Assembly: GCA_025024175.1 (NCBI GenBank)
Contig: QCXZ01000041.1
Coordinates: 20,889,786 to 20,953,785, forward strand
Source of the DNA: Rhyzopertha dominica
Taxonomy: Eukaryota > Arthropoda > Insecta > Coleoptera > Bostrichidae
Direction of reading: 5' to 3'
DNA length: 64,000 bases
The stretch's first letter is position 1. Every line of letters begins with the position of its first letter. The position numbers were made by a program, and so were the translations under genes. The notes beneath the pieces are model-generated. The model was given only the letters and a program-made list of their open reading frames with translations, was not told where the DNA came from and did not search any database. Below are positions 21,629-34,253 of this stretch, one piece after another.

Positions 21629-23029
21629 CTAAAATATATGATACGTTAATTCCTAAGACATCATAAACGCACAGTTATTTTACAGGTTAGGTTAGCACAT
21701 TCTATACCAACTAAATCGGTATGCTTACATAACTGCTGGATATAACGAGGGAACAGCATCTACTCGCAATTTTCAAGTAACTAGATTCAAGCTACAAATT
21801 CTATAATTGCCAAAAGAAAAGCCATGCATATATAAGAGCATTGGTAATTTAATTTAGCTATATTAACAAGCAGCATGCACTTACTTTTCAGCATTAGAAG
21901 GAAAATAATGCATTTTTCCCACAAGCACATCACTGCATCCTCAGACCAAGCAACGACACTGTTGCATAATGTTAATTGCTAAGGGAATCTAGAGGTACCT
22001 ATGATAAGTTTTCTTAACAAAAATAGTATCACAATTGCTATTGTACTACTTACATTTTACAATCAGATGGTGGTGATATTAGGTTACACACCTTTAACCA
22101 ACCAGTACTGCTGCTACGTTAATGAATTCTACATTAACGAAGTACATTTCCTTACTCCAAATAGTTACTTAACGCATACTCCTGCTGCTTTTGTACTTTA
22201 GCTTTTGTTCTCAGACTCAGACAGCCAAAAAAGATGCTGGAGTCACTAACCTCGTGTGCCTCCACAAAGCAGCAAGACCACTATAAACCAAAGATTAATC
22301 AATAACAATATCTTATCCCCCAATAACTACAAACTTACCAAGTTTACTCTTGTAGCAGTGCAATCACCAAGCACAGCCGTAGTTCAACCAACGCCATCGG
22401 TGCAACTATACAACACAAGAGCCCAGAGTACTACATCACGACATTTTAACAATAGTAACTTACCAGGCTTCACTAGTTCTTGACACTTTTATGTAATAAT
22501 AACGCAACAAAAGGAAATTAACGTCCAAACACCAAACACAAAATCGAACTTAACCCTATAATTCGAAAAAGCAATATGGCGGACAAATGCGTAATCATGT
22601 GCAAGGATGCCACATTTATTTCAAAATAATAATGTTAAAATCAATCTCTGAAATCCAGCGAAAGCTTATTTATATATCGTCCAATATTTCAGAGTATTAA
22701 GTCACAATCAAAAATATACTTAAGCACTATTAATAAAAATTTGTAATAAAAGTGATTGGAATAAAGTGAATTTCTCATAACAGAATAAGGAAAAAATTGT
22801 GCAATCTGGCAACTACACAGTTTGGGGCTGCTACGAGATTGACCAATCGCAATGCAGAATCACCGCGCTCGTGCTGCCCTCTCAGCTCCTTCCCAACTGA
22901 AGACAGAGATAAACGTAATAGAATAATGCTAATGTTAAACAAGGATAAAATTTCGCTCAAAACCGAACCAATTTCCCTATTTAGTTGGCGTTCTGAAAAT
23001 TTTTCTATGCTATTTAGCAGATTGTTTAG

Positions 23030-23310
23030 TTTTTCGGTTGTGTCATTAGTATTCCAGTGGTGATGTGATTGCAAATAGTTCAGTTGCAAAATGAATTAAT
23101 GAAAAATATTGACATATTACAACACTGCCGAAAATTTGACATTTTAGTGGACAATATGGCAACCATTATTATGCCCAGATAAATCTGGATGCGCATTCGC
23201 CCTATGTGATATTATTAGTCGTTATACTTCGAAATAGTGAAATACTGTTGTTCCGCAGGTTGTAATAGTGAACATTAAGTAAGTGAACTTATCAAATTTC
23301 ATGGATAGGT
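23030..23310 (+). mobile_element. THAP/P-like transposon end with THAP remnant
   Basis: The stretch 23030-23210 is homologous, inverted, to 52790-52960 (shared GCCGAAAATTTGACATTTTA, GTGGACAATATGGCAACCAT, GCAACT-AACTAT). Immediately after it, at 23237-23310, a frame reads VKYCCSAGCNSEH-stop-VSELIKFHG, the start of a THAP zinc finger (C-x4-C then a K-F segment) with stop codons. THAP domains begin the transposases of P-element-type transposons, and the same repeat is near another THAP fragment at 52.4 kb, so I infer remains of one P-like family. The start ATG is not preserved. Confidence 0.55.
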
Positions 23311-23319
23311 ATCTTGTCT

Positions 23320-24165
23320 GCATAATTATAAAAAGCACGTGTAACTTGTTTGGAAGGTTTTTTAATCCCAGAAGTTTATTATTTGCATAAAAGTTTACAA
23401 CCCGATTATTTTCGGCAAACTTATGTGTAATGTGTATTATTTAATGCATGCAATTTTATGAGGCAGTTTTTAGGATTGGTATTTATTTATTACAGTACAA
23501 CTGGGACTGAGGGAACACGACTATAAAGTTTCAGTTACACAGGTAATTTGTGGTCAGATGTACCTACTAATAAAATAGGCATAACGTGTTTCAATGTTTC
23601 CTTTTTAGAATTCATAGTGGACAGTAATACATTTTATCCAGATGCAAGCGGAATTTATTAAAAGTATATTTTTTTTATTTAGTTGTGAGTTCCAACGCAT
23701 TAGATAATTATTGGTGGGATTCTATATTTTATACATGTATGCAGCAATATCGTTTTCATCATTTGCGAAATGGTTCCAGAATTTAACGTGAAAAGAGTAA
23801 CAAGTGTTTTTGAAAATTTTTTTAAATAAATTATCTATAACAAGTTCGGCTAAAACAAAAACCCATAACTAAACCCGACTTTTGCATAAAACTTTATTCT
23901 CGAAACAGAAAAACTTTTGATTTAACAAAAACTTCGTTTACGAAACCAAATTATTTTCATCTAATATAGATAAAATACATTTTTGATCAAGTAGGTTACT
24001 TTAAACAGTCTTTAAACATTTAAAGAAACAAGGAAGCAATCTTTTGTAAATTTGAAATTTTTAAGATTGTTGGTCAAATCCAGTGTATCTTTAATAGGAA
24101 AGGAATTTTCTAAGTATTGAACTTCGCGGAGAATCAAATTAAACCATTTTGCCAATTTTTAACAT
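23320..24165. other. Intron, no recognised feature
   Basis: AT-rich sequence without coding signal. Confidence 0.5.
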
Positions 24166-24169
24166 GGGG

Positions 24170-24790
24170 AATTTAAGGGAGAGTGGGGGAATTGTGCGCA
24201 CCTAAGGCAGATTTGCTGCTGGGACCAAATCGTTACAGTTAATGCACTGAAATATATTCTAGCTAAAGCGCCAAACAGTGCGTAGTTTAATTATGTAAGA
24301 TAAGATACGACCTCATACTTTTGAGTATAGGAAAATAAAAAGTAAAAAACCGAAAGCCCCATAAGTGCACAATTCCCCAACCCATGGGATAATTGTGCGC
24401 ATACATGAGGTAGCTGTACGACTAAAATAATAATTCTGATTCATCCCTTGATTCCAATATCGCTGTATTTTCTTTATTTTCTCTTTCCTTTGTCTCCCTT
24501 GTTTTCTTGTTTCCTCTTGCTTCCTTTTTTTGTTGTCCTTCTTTTCATTTACGCAGTGTCATTGTGTTTGTTGGAGGTTAGCAATTTAAAATGTTTCCCA
24601 GCAGCAATACTTACTTTTTTCTCACCAACTATTTNTTTACGGTAAGCTGATTCCAATTTCTTCTCGTTAGGAGCAGCCNTAAGTATTTCTGANTGTTGCT
24701 TTACCTGGGATTTCCACTTATATGCTTCTAACATTACTTTTTGCATTGGAATCGCCGGTCTCTCTAATGGATGTACCATTTTATTTTTCT
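24170..24790 (-). mobile_element. Possible pogo/Tigger-like DNA transposon fragment
   Basis: At 24178-24202 GAGAGTGGGGGAATTGTGCGCA resembles ends of pogo-type elements, and inverted or direct echoes of GTGCACAATTCCCC and AATTGTGCGCA lie at 24366-24403. On the minus strand 24779-24549 is open, with a charged, helical translation (LEAYKWKSQVKQ, ESAYRK, VSIAAGKHFKLL) interrupted by ambiguous bases at 24635, 24679 and 24693. The family call is uncertain: no DDE motifs and no second terminus were found. Confidence 0.25.
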
Positions 24791-25689
24791 GTTATGGTAA
24801 GTCTCAGGATACCAAGTATTTTTCAGCGTCTTGTAGTTGTAAGATCAAGGCATCTATAAATAGGGAACAGCCTATTCAGCTGATATCGCCTACCTTGACG
24901 TATATAAGGTAAGCCAGATTTATGCCGTGTTATCTGCGTTGGGACTATAGCTGTGCTGAGGAGACTTTATAAGTCGAAACAGCTGTCCAGAGGTTGTTTT
25001 ATTATGCTTGAGAACTGCACTCTTTGCAGAAATCGCCGTTGGTGACATCTGCCGTTCTCCACAGGGACTAGTGAATGATACCGTATTGCCACTAGATAAC
25101 ATGATATTATCCACATTCTAATTGTCGAATATTATCGAATGTTTCGGTAACGGTACCACGTAGTACCTACGGTTAGATAATACAGGAATAGGAAAACCCA
25201 ATAAAAGGAAGTGTTCTATTTAAAATTGAAAAAAAAATAGGTGCGTTACAGGTAAAACCGGAGGTAAGCCACTTCTGAAATTATAATTATTGTGTGCAAA
25301 GTTCTCAAGATTTTGTCATACGTGATAACATTTTGCCGGAATGCTTTTCATATACATCTTATACTCATATTAAAAAGAAAAGATACATAAAAGCTTAATG
25401 TACTAAATTTACTAATGAATTGGTAAAGATTACTTTTCAATAACCAGTGCAATTCTGAACTTCAATTACAACCAGCAAGGGCAGTCAAACCAATATTATC
25501 AAATTGCCAACAAGTTATTTCAGTATTAGGTTTCCAATATTATGTTTTTAAAATTTCCCTCTTTTTCCAGATATAATCAAACAGAAATTTAATCGTCCCC
25601 ATCCTTCAAGAATCGATCGCTCCAATCAGGCATCCCTTAGCGATACACATGGAGTTGCATTAAGTCGGGACATTACACGCGCCGCTGAT

Positions 25690-26035
25690 CACCCACCACC
25701 GTTGGTATAATCTGGACGACCCAGATAGTTATTTTACCCGCAAAGTGTATACTGAGAATCAAGATTGATGGAATGGGGTTCTCAGTTAATCTGTGCGGTG
25801 CTTCTTGTTCGCGAATACCTGCGTGCAGCTGGGTGCCGTTAATGTCTGTATACATAGGTGGGTGAANTATGAAACATCAATACCTAAGCTACTCGGTCGA
25901 GGTGCAGATGTTGCTTGCCTGAGACGAGGTGTCGTCATATTGGAAAACAATTTATTACTTGCACCACTTCCAACTAGGTTAACATCAATATTAAACTGAC
26001 AGTCTTTGAAGCGCAACCTCTCGTCAATTTCGAAA
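25690..26035 (-). pseudogene. Unidentified coding-like island with frameshift
   Basis: GC content and residue use rise here. Minus-strand frame 1 (26035 down to about 25866) reads RFKDCQFNIDVNLVGSGAS, NKLFSNMTTPRLRQATSAPR. At the ambiguous base 25867 the sense shifts to another frame, which continues PPMYTDINGTQLHAGIREQE and PHRLTENPIPS. The smooth hand-over suggests one protein with an indel. I do not recognise the family; a retroelement gag or a decayed host gene are both possible. Confidence 0.35.
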
Positions 26036-26385
26036 ATCGTTTAGTTAGTATGGTCTGAGGTAAAGTGCTAATCGTATTAATAAAGGTTTCTTAATTAAGA
26101 GAACACTGTTGGTTATAGTGCCTTAAGGTATGCTAGAAAGCTTCTTAATGAATGACGGCGCTCAGCGATGCTAGTACTAAAAAATATATAAGCAGATCAA
26201 CTATTTAATTCCACACAAGGTTTTAAAATATATATTCCAACAAACTATGTATTTTAACTCTTATTATTTTAGCTAATGTAGATTACATTTACTTGTAGTA
26301 GAGTGTAGTTGTAAATTAATTGGAGTTGTCTACATTTATACATCATTTGCTTTAAGTTAAAGTTAAAAAAATGTATAACATTAAT

Positions 26386-26428
26386 TATAATATATATAAT
26401 ATATATATATATATAATATAATTATAAC
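26386..26428. repeat. AT microsatellite
   Basis: Near-pure TA/ATA run. Confidence 0.85.
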
Positions 26429-26896
26429 ATAGGGCAATATCAAAATATCAGGAATAGCCTGAAAGTTACGATGTTGAGACTGGAGAGGAACTGCTTTACA
26501 CTCTGGATCGTAGAGAGAAGCGGATTAAAATATCTGAAAACGTTGACCTCAAACACTCAAGCGGAAAAAATGGACACTGTTAAAGAAGTTAGGTGAAAGC
26601 CCACTAACTATAAATAACGATCGTTCCACAACTCCCCATCAAGTAGCAAAATTATATCGTTGTCATATCAAATGCCAAAAGACCGACGGCATCCAAGACA
26701 TGAGCTAACAGAAATCAGACGAGTTCCTTGTATGCAACCCTTTTGCTACAAGGTGACTAGCAAAATTTTTCACGGATATAGAGGGTGACAGCCTGGAACC
26801 GGATGTTTTTCGAACGTCTAGTAAGAAGCTTACCGTGGTTAGAGCGGGGCAAATGCGATGGTACTACCATTGTAATATTGTGCCATTTTAGTAAAA

Positions 26897-27950
26897 ATGG
26901 AGCAGCGGACAGTGAAACACCGCATGTTTGCATACGACACATATATCCAAAATGGCGAATCAGTGATAACTACACACCGGCTTTTCCGTACTCACTCTAA
27001 TATTGGTCGACGAGGAGCTGTTCCGTCTGTAACACCATCATAAGATGGGTGAATAATTTGAGATCAACTGGCAGTATAATGAAGAAAAAGTCACATGGTC
27101 CGAAATATACCGTAGGAACCCCTGAAAACGTAGAGCGAGTAAGAAATGCGTTCTTCAGAAGTCCGTCACGATCGGCTCGAAAACATGCATTTGAGTTGAA
27201 GATGAATCGGGAATCAGTTAGGACAATCTTGCATAAAGATTTAAAATTCCACCACTACAAATTACAGCTTGTTCAGCAAAAAAGAAAAAAGATTTCGAAA
27301 CTCGTGAAGGTTTTGCTACGAGAATGCAAGTGATTTTGGAAGAGAATTTAAGTCTGCACCTCCTAATGAGTGACGAAGTTCATTTTCATTTAAATGGAGC
27401 ATTTAATAAACAAAACTTCAGGTACTGGGCACCCGAAAATACTAGAAATATCCATCAACGACCACTTCATTCTAAAAAAAGTCACGGTGTGGTGTGCCTT
27501 TGGACCTACCTGCATTATCGGTCCCTATTTTTTTGAAGAGGTCGGGCGTACAGTGATCTTCAATTCTAGCCGCTACGTTCACATGATTAACTACGACCGT
27601 TGTCTGAATAATATTATTCAGACAACGCTACGACGAAAACTGATAAAATCCAAGGAATGTGTGGTTTCAGCAAGATGGTGCCACGGTACATACTGCCAAC
27701 GCATTAATGAATATTGTACGCAACATGTGCCCAGGAAAACTCATTTCGCGTTTTGGAGATATGCCGTGCCCCCAAGGTCTCCAGACCTGTCAACATGACA
27801 TTTTTTTCTGTGGGGATATTAAAAGAGTCGGGTGTATGCTCACAAGCTCCGTAATTTAGCTGACTTGAAGAATGCCATTCGTCAGGAAATCTGACGACCA
27901 GTAAGTCGCCATGTTGCTCGTATGCAGGGCAGCGAGTCTGCGCAGTAACT
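26897..27950 (+). pseudogene. Tc1/mariner-type transposase, broken
   Basis: Starts at ATG 26897 with MEQRTVKHRMFAYDTYIQNG, an N-terminal helix-turn-helix. It continues, after a stop and frame change near 27043, with IIRWVNNLRSTGSI, then TPENVERVRNAF and SARKHAFELKM, DLKFHHYKLQLVQQ. The catalytic region has LLMSDEVHFHLNGAFNKQNF (first Asp), VWCAFGP-IIGPYFFEEVGR, WFQQDGATVHTANALMN (second Asp) and PRSPDLST (third acidic site), spread over three frames, then LADLKNAIRQEI. Length and order fit a full-length insect transposase of the kind often annotated with DUF4817 plus DDE_3, but several frameshifts and stops rule out function. Confidence 0.9.
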
Positions 27951-28032
27951 CGCAAATGTGACCTAAGGTCACTGCATCTTGAAAGGTAGCGAAGGGATAA
28001 CGGTTGCGAAATATATAATTTATTATAATTCC

Positions 28033-28190
28033 ATCTCTATTACTGCCGGATTTGACAGCGACGGTTGCTAGGCGAAGTTGAAATTCGGCAATAATTGCTA
28101 ACCCATCTCTCGCTTGCACCATAGGGAAAAGTATCATTCTTCTTTTGTGTTCTCGGACAAACCCAAGAGTAGAGTTGGTGATACCGTGTG
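28033..28190. repeat. Dispersed repeat, copy B
   Basis: Aligns with 1168-1330. The core is the inverted pair CTGCCGGATTTGAC and GAAATTCGGCAATA around GGTTGCTAGGCGAAGTT. It lies about 80 bp after the transposase remnant. Confidence 0.6.
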
Positions 28191-28199
28191 CATCGGCGA

Positions 28200-31100
28200 G
28201 ATATGTGGCAGGTCCTGTTGTTTCTTGTGACGTTGCCATGACGTTCCCATACAATCTTTACGGCGCAAGCGTCTGACCCTACATGCGTGAGGATCATTTA
28301 TCACAACTCTTATCATTGGTTTAAACTTCTAGGCAACTATGTATTTCTGTGGGAAGCATTAAACAAACTCCACCTCGTAACGTCGTAACTGTCATGGATC
28401 TTATTAAAATTGACACTTAGCCAACATAAGCATGGCAGCCTTAAATTCCCAAAAAAAATATTGTTATTAAATTTTTCACATTTTCTTGTGTAGAAGACGA
28501 AAATAATTAAGCAAAATAGAAAAAATGTATAAAAGAACGCGTTTCATAAGGCTCTTTGCCACATTCATCCATTATAAAGCTCGCTTTCGGTTCGTTTTGT
28601 AAACGTCGAATGCGTAGAGCAATTTGCGCACAAGAAAATGCTGCAAGTTTTAAGGTAAAAACACAAAATCTATTCTTTAAACTTTCTACTTTCCTTCACT
28701 GAAACTTTGTTTTACTTTCAAGTTCTAGCATGAGTAGAATGATTTATTTCCTCTATTAACTATTTTAAACACCTCTATTATTGAATCTTACTCAATCTAC
28801 GAAAATTGTCTTTGTGAAAGGCTATTTATGAACACATGTACATATTTCGTTACTAACATAGGTACTGTTACGTGCTTCCAAATTAAACAACTCTTGGGTT
28901 GGATTCACTTTATTTGTAACACGTTGTTTTCAATATACCTGGGATAACGGAGCCTCTATGTCCTTTATAAAATTAAGTAAGAATTAATGTTTTGAATCTG
29001 GTTAATTAAGTGACTTACCATTTAGCAAACCGATATTGCTTAAAAATGATACTGAGCGGTTATTTATCCGGCAGTGCCGCTTCGAAACCAACAACTTTCT
29101 CGGTAAAGTTATTTTGCGTCTGAACTCTTCAAACCGCCAGTCAAGAATGAAACTATCCAGTAAGGTCAGTGATTCGTTTGATGTTGATACAGTTTTTGTA
29201 CCATAGCATTGTAGCACGGGATTTTGGATTGTAACAGTACCCGTTAGCACTATTCAGAACTAGTTTCACAGTGGAAAGTTCTTCATTGTCTCAAGCGTTG
29301 AAGCATTTTAGCACAGTTACTCGAACAATGAGTCCTTTCCTTGCAACATTTGATGGTTTTATATGCGAAAACCGTTACGTGAGACGGTTGAATGTGCAAC
29401 GATTGCGTTTCTAGAACTTAATTCATTTGCCACTAGAACCTGCTAACGGGACTAGTATAGGATTGCATTAACTATTTTTATAAAAGATCAACACAGAAAT
29501 CTGGAAACCGTTAAATTTGCAATTCATGGATTGTTTTTGCAACGTATGAACATCGCAGTATATATCTCGGAAGTACAAATGAATTATGCATGGATCTCCG
29601 AGGATGTTTGATTTAGGACTTCCGCGAGTATTCGTGTAATTTGTTTGGCAGGAACTGTGAGTTTACGTTGTTCATTAAAAATGGCAACATATGAAATATA
29701 CAGATTAAAGTTACGTCAATACCCTGCATAGATCCACATTAAGATCTTGAACTCAAATATGTAGAAAGCCAAAATCGGATTTCCTAGAACTCAAATCTAA
29801 GGGTTGTTATCGATCAAATATGCTGGCAATCAAAAGTGGTACAAATATGGTAATAAATTTGCATGTCTTAACAAGTTAGGAAAAAAAGCGATATATTCTG
29901 ATCTTTTACGAGTTCTTCTGTTTATTTAAAGACCTGGTTAAAATGCATAGAATTCGTGAACCCTTTGATTTGAACAATTAAGTAATTCTCATTATAGGGA
30001 GGAGCATAGCTCGAAAGTCTGCTTGTAATCGTCGCAGTAATTTGCGGTAAGTTTAGGATTTATTTGTTACAGCAAGAAAACCTGTGGTCTTCATACATGC
30101 CGTGTAGATTCAGGTTAGAGTTCTATGGTGGTAGATGTTACTTAGCAGTTTAGTTGTCAATGGTACACAGTCCGTTTTAGGAGGTGGTTGATATGATTGT
30201 GAACTGTGATTGCGTTAAACCAGTATATCTAAATAGATACCACAAATTTAATGAAGACCTCCCACCAACGCCAAGTACCACTAAAAGCGAATAAGATAAG
30301 ACATAGGAAAATCGTCGACGAACAATAATTACACATATTGCAAATGCATGATAAGCAATAGTTTTTTTCTGCATAACCGAAATTAGCATTGCATGAAATA
30401 AACACAACAAAGGCATGACAAATGCTAAAACCAAAATTGTGCCATAAAGCGACCCCAAAGATAATGCTAGCAAGTATAAACCATCAAGTTAAAAAAGGCC
30501 TGCACAATGAATATAAAGAAGATTCCAAAATACATCGGTAGAGAAAGCTTAAAGCGAATAAACACTAAAACAGGATTTTATACTCCACCATCAAAGCCAG
30601 AACGTTTAAAAATAGGTCAAGCGCAGTCTACACTGCTCCAAATTAAAGAAAAACAAGTATTGCTCATAAGCTGACAAGCGCCTGGCCTTGTCTTACCTGG
30701 AACTAACTACCAACGAAAGACCTTTATCTCAATTCAACTTTTCTTTGCAGATTTTTCACCCGCTCAATCGCGAAAATTAATCACTCAAGCACCAGTAATA
30801 TTAGTAAACCCACCCAAAAGTATCTAAATAGCAATACCCTTACCGCGCTATTAACAAGTAGAACTATCAACTAACCAACTATAGCAAAGATACGTCTCTT
30901 TTTAATAAGTTTTTTAATATTTATCTATCTGACAAGTATTACCTGTCGTGGCTACCCCCGACCATTGCAGAATGTAAAAGGTCTTATTCGCTCCGCGAAT
31001 TTGCATTCTGGTAGTTAAAATAATGGCGAACTGATTATAAACATTAGGTAATCCGTTTTATTGGTAATATCATTCAGTATGTCAGAAAATTAGGCTTTTT

Positions 31101-31630
31101 AAGATTAATCATCCAACATGACGTCCAGAGAGCACATGGAACGCGCCTACAAAACCGTGGAAACGGACGCATGGGTGATGAAGTTGGGTAGTTCATGACC
31201 AAATCGTTCAAATTGAATGACTCATGTCATGATTCGTTTGATTCTGCTCACAACTAATGAATCGGCGTCCTTCGTGCGTCGGACATGGTTGACGGTTGGA
31301 TGGCTGGCTACTGTTACGGGACACATGTTGCAGCTGTCTCTAAACAGGTCTAACAACTCGGTATAACTCGTTCTCGGTAATGATTCTAAAACGACTTGAA
31401 TGATCCGAATCTATGCGATTGTTTGAACGATTTGAATTGAATCGAATGTCCCAGCTTTAGTGACTGACATTGGCATTAAGTAATGGGGTTTCTATGACAG
31501 CGCGTTAGAAGCTGCATCGTTTTGACAGGTGCCCTCTGGAAATCGCTTCGAAAGTCACGTGTTCTAAAAAGCCTAATCCAGAATGCTGTCAAAAATGGCG
31601 GCTGGATGACAAACATAACCTAAATTACGT
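28200..31630. other. Intron, no gene recognised
   Basis: Contains a TATA-like box (TTATAAAGC, about 28571) with an ATG at 28637 followed after 17 bases by a possible donor AAG|GTAAAAA, but no matching second exon. Open frames of 80-100 codons at 29002-29250 and 30177-30473 show no motif. Confidence 0.4.
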
Positions 31631-31676
31631 AGAGGTGGATCGGTCGCGAACGAACTGTTAAAAAGAATAGCTCTCC

Positions 31677-32126
31677 GGTGAGAACTGCGCGAACTGGTTC
31701 GTGACATTGAAAGTTTGTCGTAAGCGAACGAACAGCTGTTGTTTTAGTTCGCGAACGAACTATTGAAACGAATAACGGCTCGCTTGCGCAACCTAGTTCG
31801 CGCGAACTGGCTCTCCAAAACGAACTGTTTTTCCCATCTTATTAAGGCATTTAAAGATGGCGGCTGGATGACAAAATACGTGTTCGGACAGCCTAATGGC
31901 TTTTGGGTGAAAACTGCGCGAACTGGTTCGTGACATTGAAAGTTCGTCGTTCGCGAACGAATAGCTGTTGTTTCGGTTCGCGAACGAACTATTGAAACGA
32001 ATAACGCCTCGCTTGCGCGAGCTAGTTCGCGCGAACTGGCTTTCCAAAACGAACTACTTTTCCCATCTTATTAGGGCATTTAAAGATGACGGCTGGAAGA
32101 CAAATACGTGTTCTGGACAGCCTAAT
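31677..32126. repeat. 229-bp tandem repeat rich in TTCGCGAA palindromes
   Basis: Two direct copies, 31677-31897 and 31906-32126, sharing AACTGCGCGAACTGGTTCG, TTCGCGAACGAAC, CTAGTTCGCGCGAACTGGCT, CCCATCTTATTA, GGCATTTAAAGATG and GACAGCCTAAT. Fragments of the same unit lie just upstream (31562-31676). CpG-rich against AT-rich surroundings. Confidence 0.9.
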
Positions 32127-32129
32127 ATG

Positions 32130-33445
32130 TACTAATTATCTTTTTATAATAAGGTTATGGATTCAAAAGTGTCAATAATTATTAAAATCGAAAAAATATG
32201 TCATAACATACTATTTCAACGCGCACGCAAAAAGGCACCCACTAAACATGCCAAAAATCTCTCAGAAATATGTTTTCTTGAGAAATCCACTTCCTTCGTT
32301 ACTCCACCCTATTAACTGTTACTGGAAACTGACAGAACTTCGGACTACTATTTTTACCAGTGTTTTTGCGACACTTGAATACAGAACAAACGTTATGGCT
32401 CATTTTGTTTATTATTTGTATATAAAAACATTGAATGAGGTCCGCCAATGTTTCTTTGTTTCACCACCTTTAGTGCTTCGATCGTTTCAGCTCTCCCCTC
32501 CAGAGACTTGCTCGGAGCGAATACCCACGCCCACTACAGGGACGCTACATAGCAAACAATAAATATAATCCAGGTCTTTCTAAGTTAAAATAATCTATTA
32601 CATCAAGAGCTCAAGGCAGCCTAAAGAAGACAAGATAGATATAAATTACACAATTGTGATATAGAAAAACCCAAAAGACAGAAGCTTCTTTTTAAGCTAG
32701 CTCAATTACATGAAGAGAATATTACCCAATGAGTACACAAAAATCCTACAAGAGACATTAGAAGACAAGCTGTAAATCACATTAACCAAAGCATGGGTGT
32801 CAGAAGTAGCTTGCAAGAACTCCAAGCAAAGCACAGCTCAGTGGAAAAGGCCAACAGAATGCCAAAACTCCTAAATGATCTCGAACTAGATGACTTCTAG
32901 GGAGAAGAAGAAATCTTAGCGGGAACAACAAAAATCGTACACAGTAAAAGATAACACGCTAGGTGTACATCATTGAAGAGGCGGTGGATACCGAAGAACA
33001 AATAAACATTGCATAGAAACCTCGATGACAGCGCGATGGAATTATACGAACAGAGGAGCGAATGATAATGATTAGTCATTATGAAAAACCTTTACGCGAT
33101 CATATATGTTTAAAAAGAAAATATCTTATTTGATCGAGGGCATAAAAAATTGATCATTGCTTTTGACCGATCATATTTTAGTGCTCTATGTGAAAATATG
33201 GACCATATGCTCCATATTTGCGAAAGTAAAGGGGAATTTTGTCCATGATACTGTTCGGTTGCCTTTGTAAAAATCTGAACTAACTTTGGCTGCTGTTTTC
33301 ATTTCGGATGGTACCCTCAGGGTCGAATTATTACTATTACATATTTACTTTTAGTTTAAAAAACAGTAAACTGACTGACCTTTTCTTCATTAACACTCGT
33401 ATCTCTAGTCTCTTTGGGTGTTTCTTTGTGCTGTAGTTTTTCAAC
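32130..33445. other. Intron, unrecognised; may hold BEL 5' LTR remains
   Basis: No gene recognised. By position the 5' LTR of the BEL/Pao element starting at 33452 should lie here, but I could not define its ends. Confidence 0.35.
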
Positions 33446-33451
33446 TATACA

Positions 33452-34253
33452 ATGCCCAATAGCGATATCGACCATGCTAATGCTCCCACGAATGCAGAAA
33501 GACGTGCTTTTCTTTCTTTGACTAATAAGAAAGAGCGTTACTAGCGTCGAATTCAAAATCTACCTAATTCACTTGCTAACTTTAAAACTGGCGTACTGCA
33601 AATATTGATATCAGTTTTAAGTTTTCTGAAGTTTTTGATGAGTTGGGTCATGAATTTGAAACCAACACTACATCTCAAAGCCAGCTTCGACAAAATGTAC
33701 TTATTACGCAGTTATGACCCCTGGTAGAAATTTGTCAAATCCTGTCGACATACCGACGACCTCTAATCAATCCCAGAAACTCTCAAGATAAAATTACCTG
33801 AGGTTGAAATTCCCAAATTCGATGGTTCGAAACCAGAAAAGTTTTCTGCCTTTCGTACTTTCTATGATAGTTTGAGTCACACAAACGAGTGATATGGAAA
33901 AATGTTCTTATCTCGAAGGTTCTGCGCATAAACTTGCAGAAACCGTTTGTTTTGGTTCAGAAAACTATTTAGTTTTATATAATCTTTTGACATACCGTTA
34001 TGAAACTAACAACCGACTGATTGTAAACTACTATTTGTCGAATATATTGACCATTTGTCCCTTGAAAAGTGAAAGCGCTCAATTGTTGCTGGAATTGAGC
34101 GGTACTTTGCAGGCTTATTATAGTGTTTTAGTTGACACGAGAATTGCTAATCTATCTGATTATATTTTGATGCATCTTTCTTTGAATTTGTTGGATTCCA
34201 AGACCCGTAAAAAATTCGAAAAGGACTATTTCGAAACAGTTTCCCACCTTTAG
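33452..34253 (+). pseudogene. BEL/Pao gag remnant
   Basis: Begins with an ATG at 33452 and the typical N-terminus NAERRAFLSLTNKKERY. After stops it reads LKIKLPEVEIPKFDGSKPEK and FSAFRTFYDSL (the DUF1759 motif: LP-x-IPKFDG then W/F-x-F). From 33894 it runs 119 codons (MEKCSYLEGSAHKLAETV, then the YETNNRLIVNYYL segment). Several frame changes. Confidence 0.85.

Noticed and set aside
22775..23089. 104-codon minus-strand frame beside the THAP repeat
   Set aside because: It overlaps the repeat shared with 52.8-53.0 kb and has no motif; the open plus-strand frame on the same DNA suggests composition effects.
24920..25114. Sequence with GTCGAAACAGCTGTCC, resembling a retroelement 3' region
   Set aside because: The motif is short and I could not tie it to coding sequence or to a second copy in the window.
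28571..28660. TATA box plus ATG and donor GTAAAAA, resembling the first exon of an insect cuticle-protein gene
   Set aside because: No second exon with signal-peptide or cuticle motifs was found downstream on the plus strand.
30177..30473. 98-codon hydrophobic minus-strand frame, looks like a multi-pass membrane protein
   Set aside because: Hydrophobicity follows from T-rich codons on this strand; no homologous motif and no exon boundaries.
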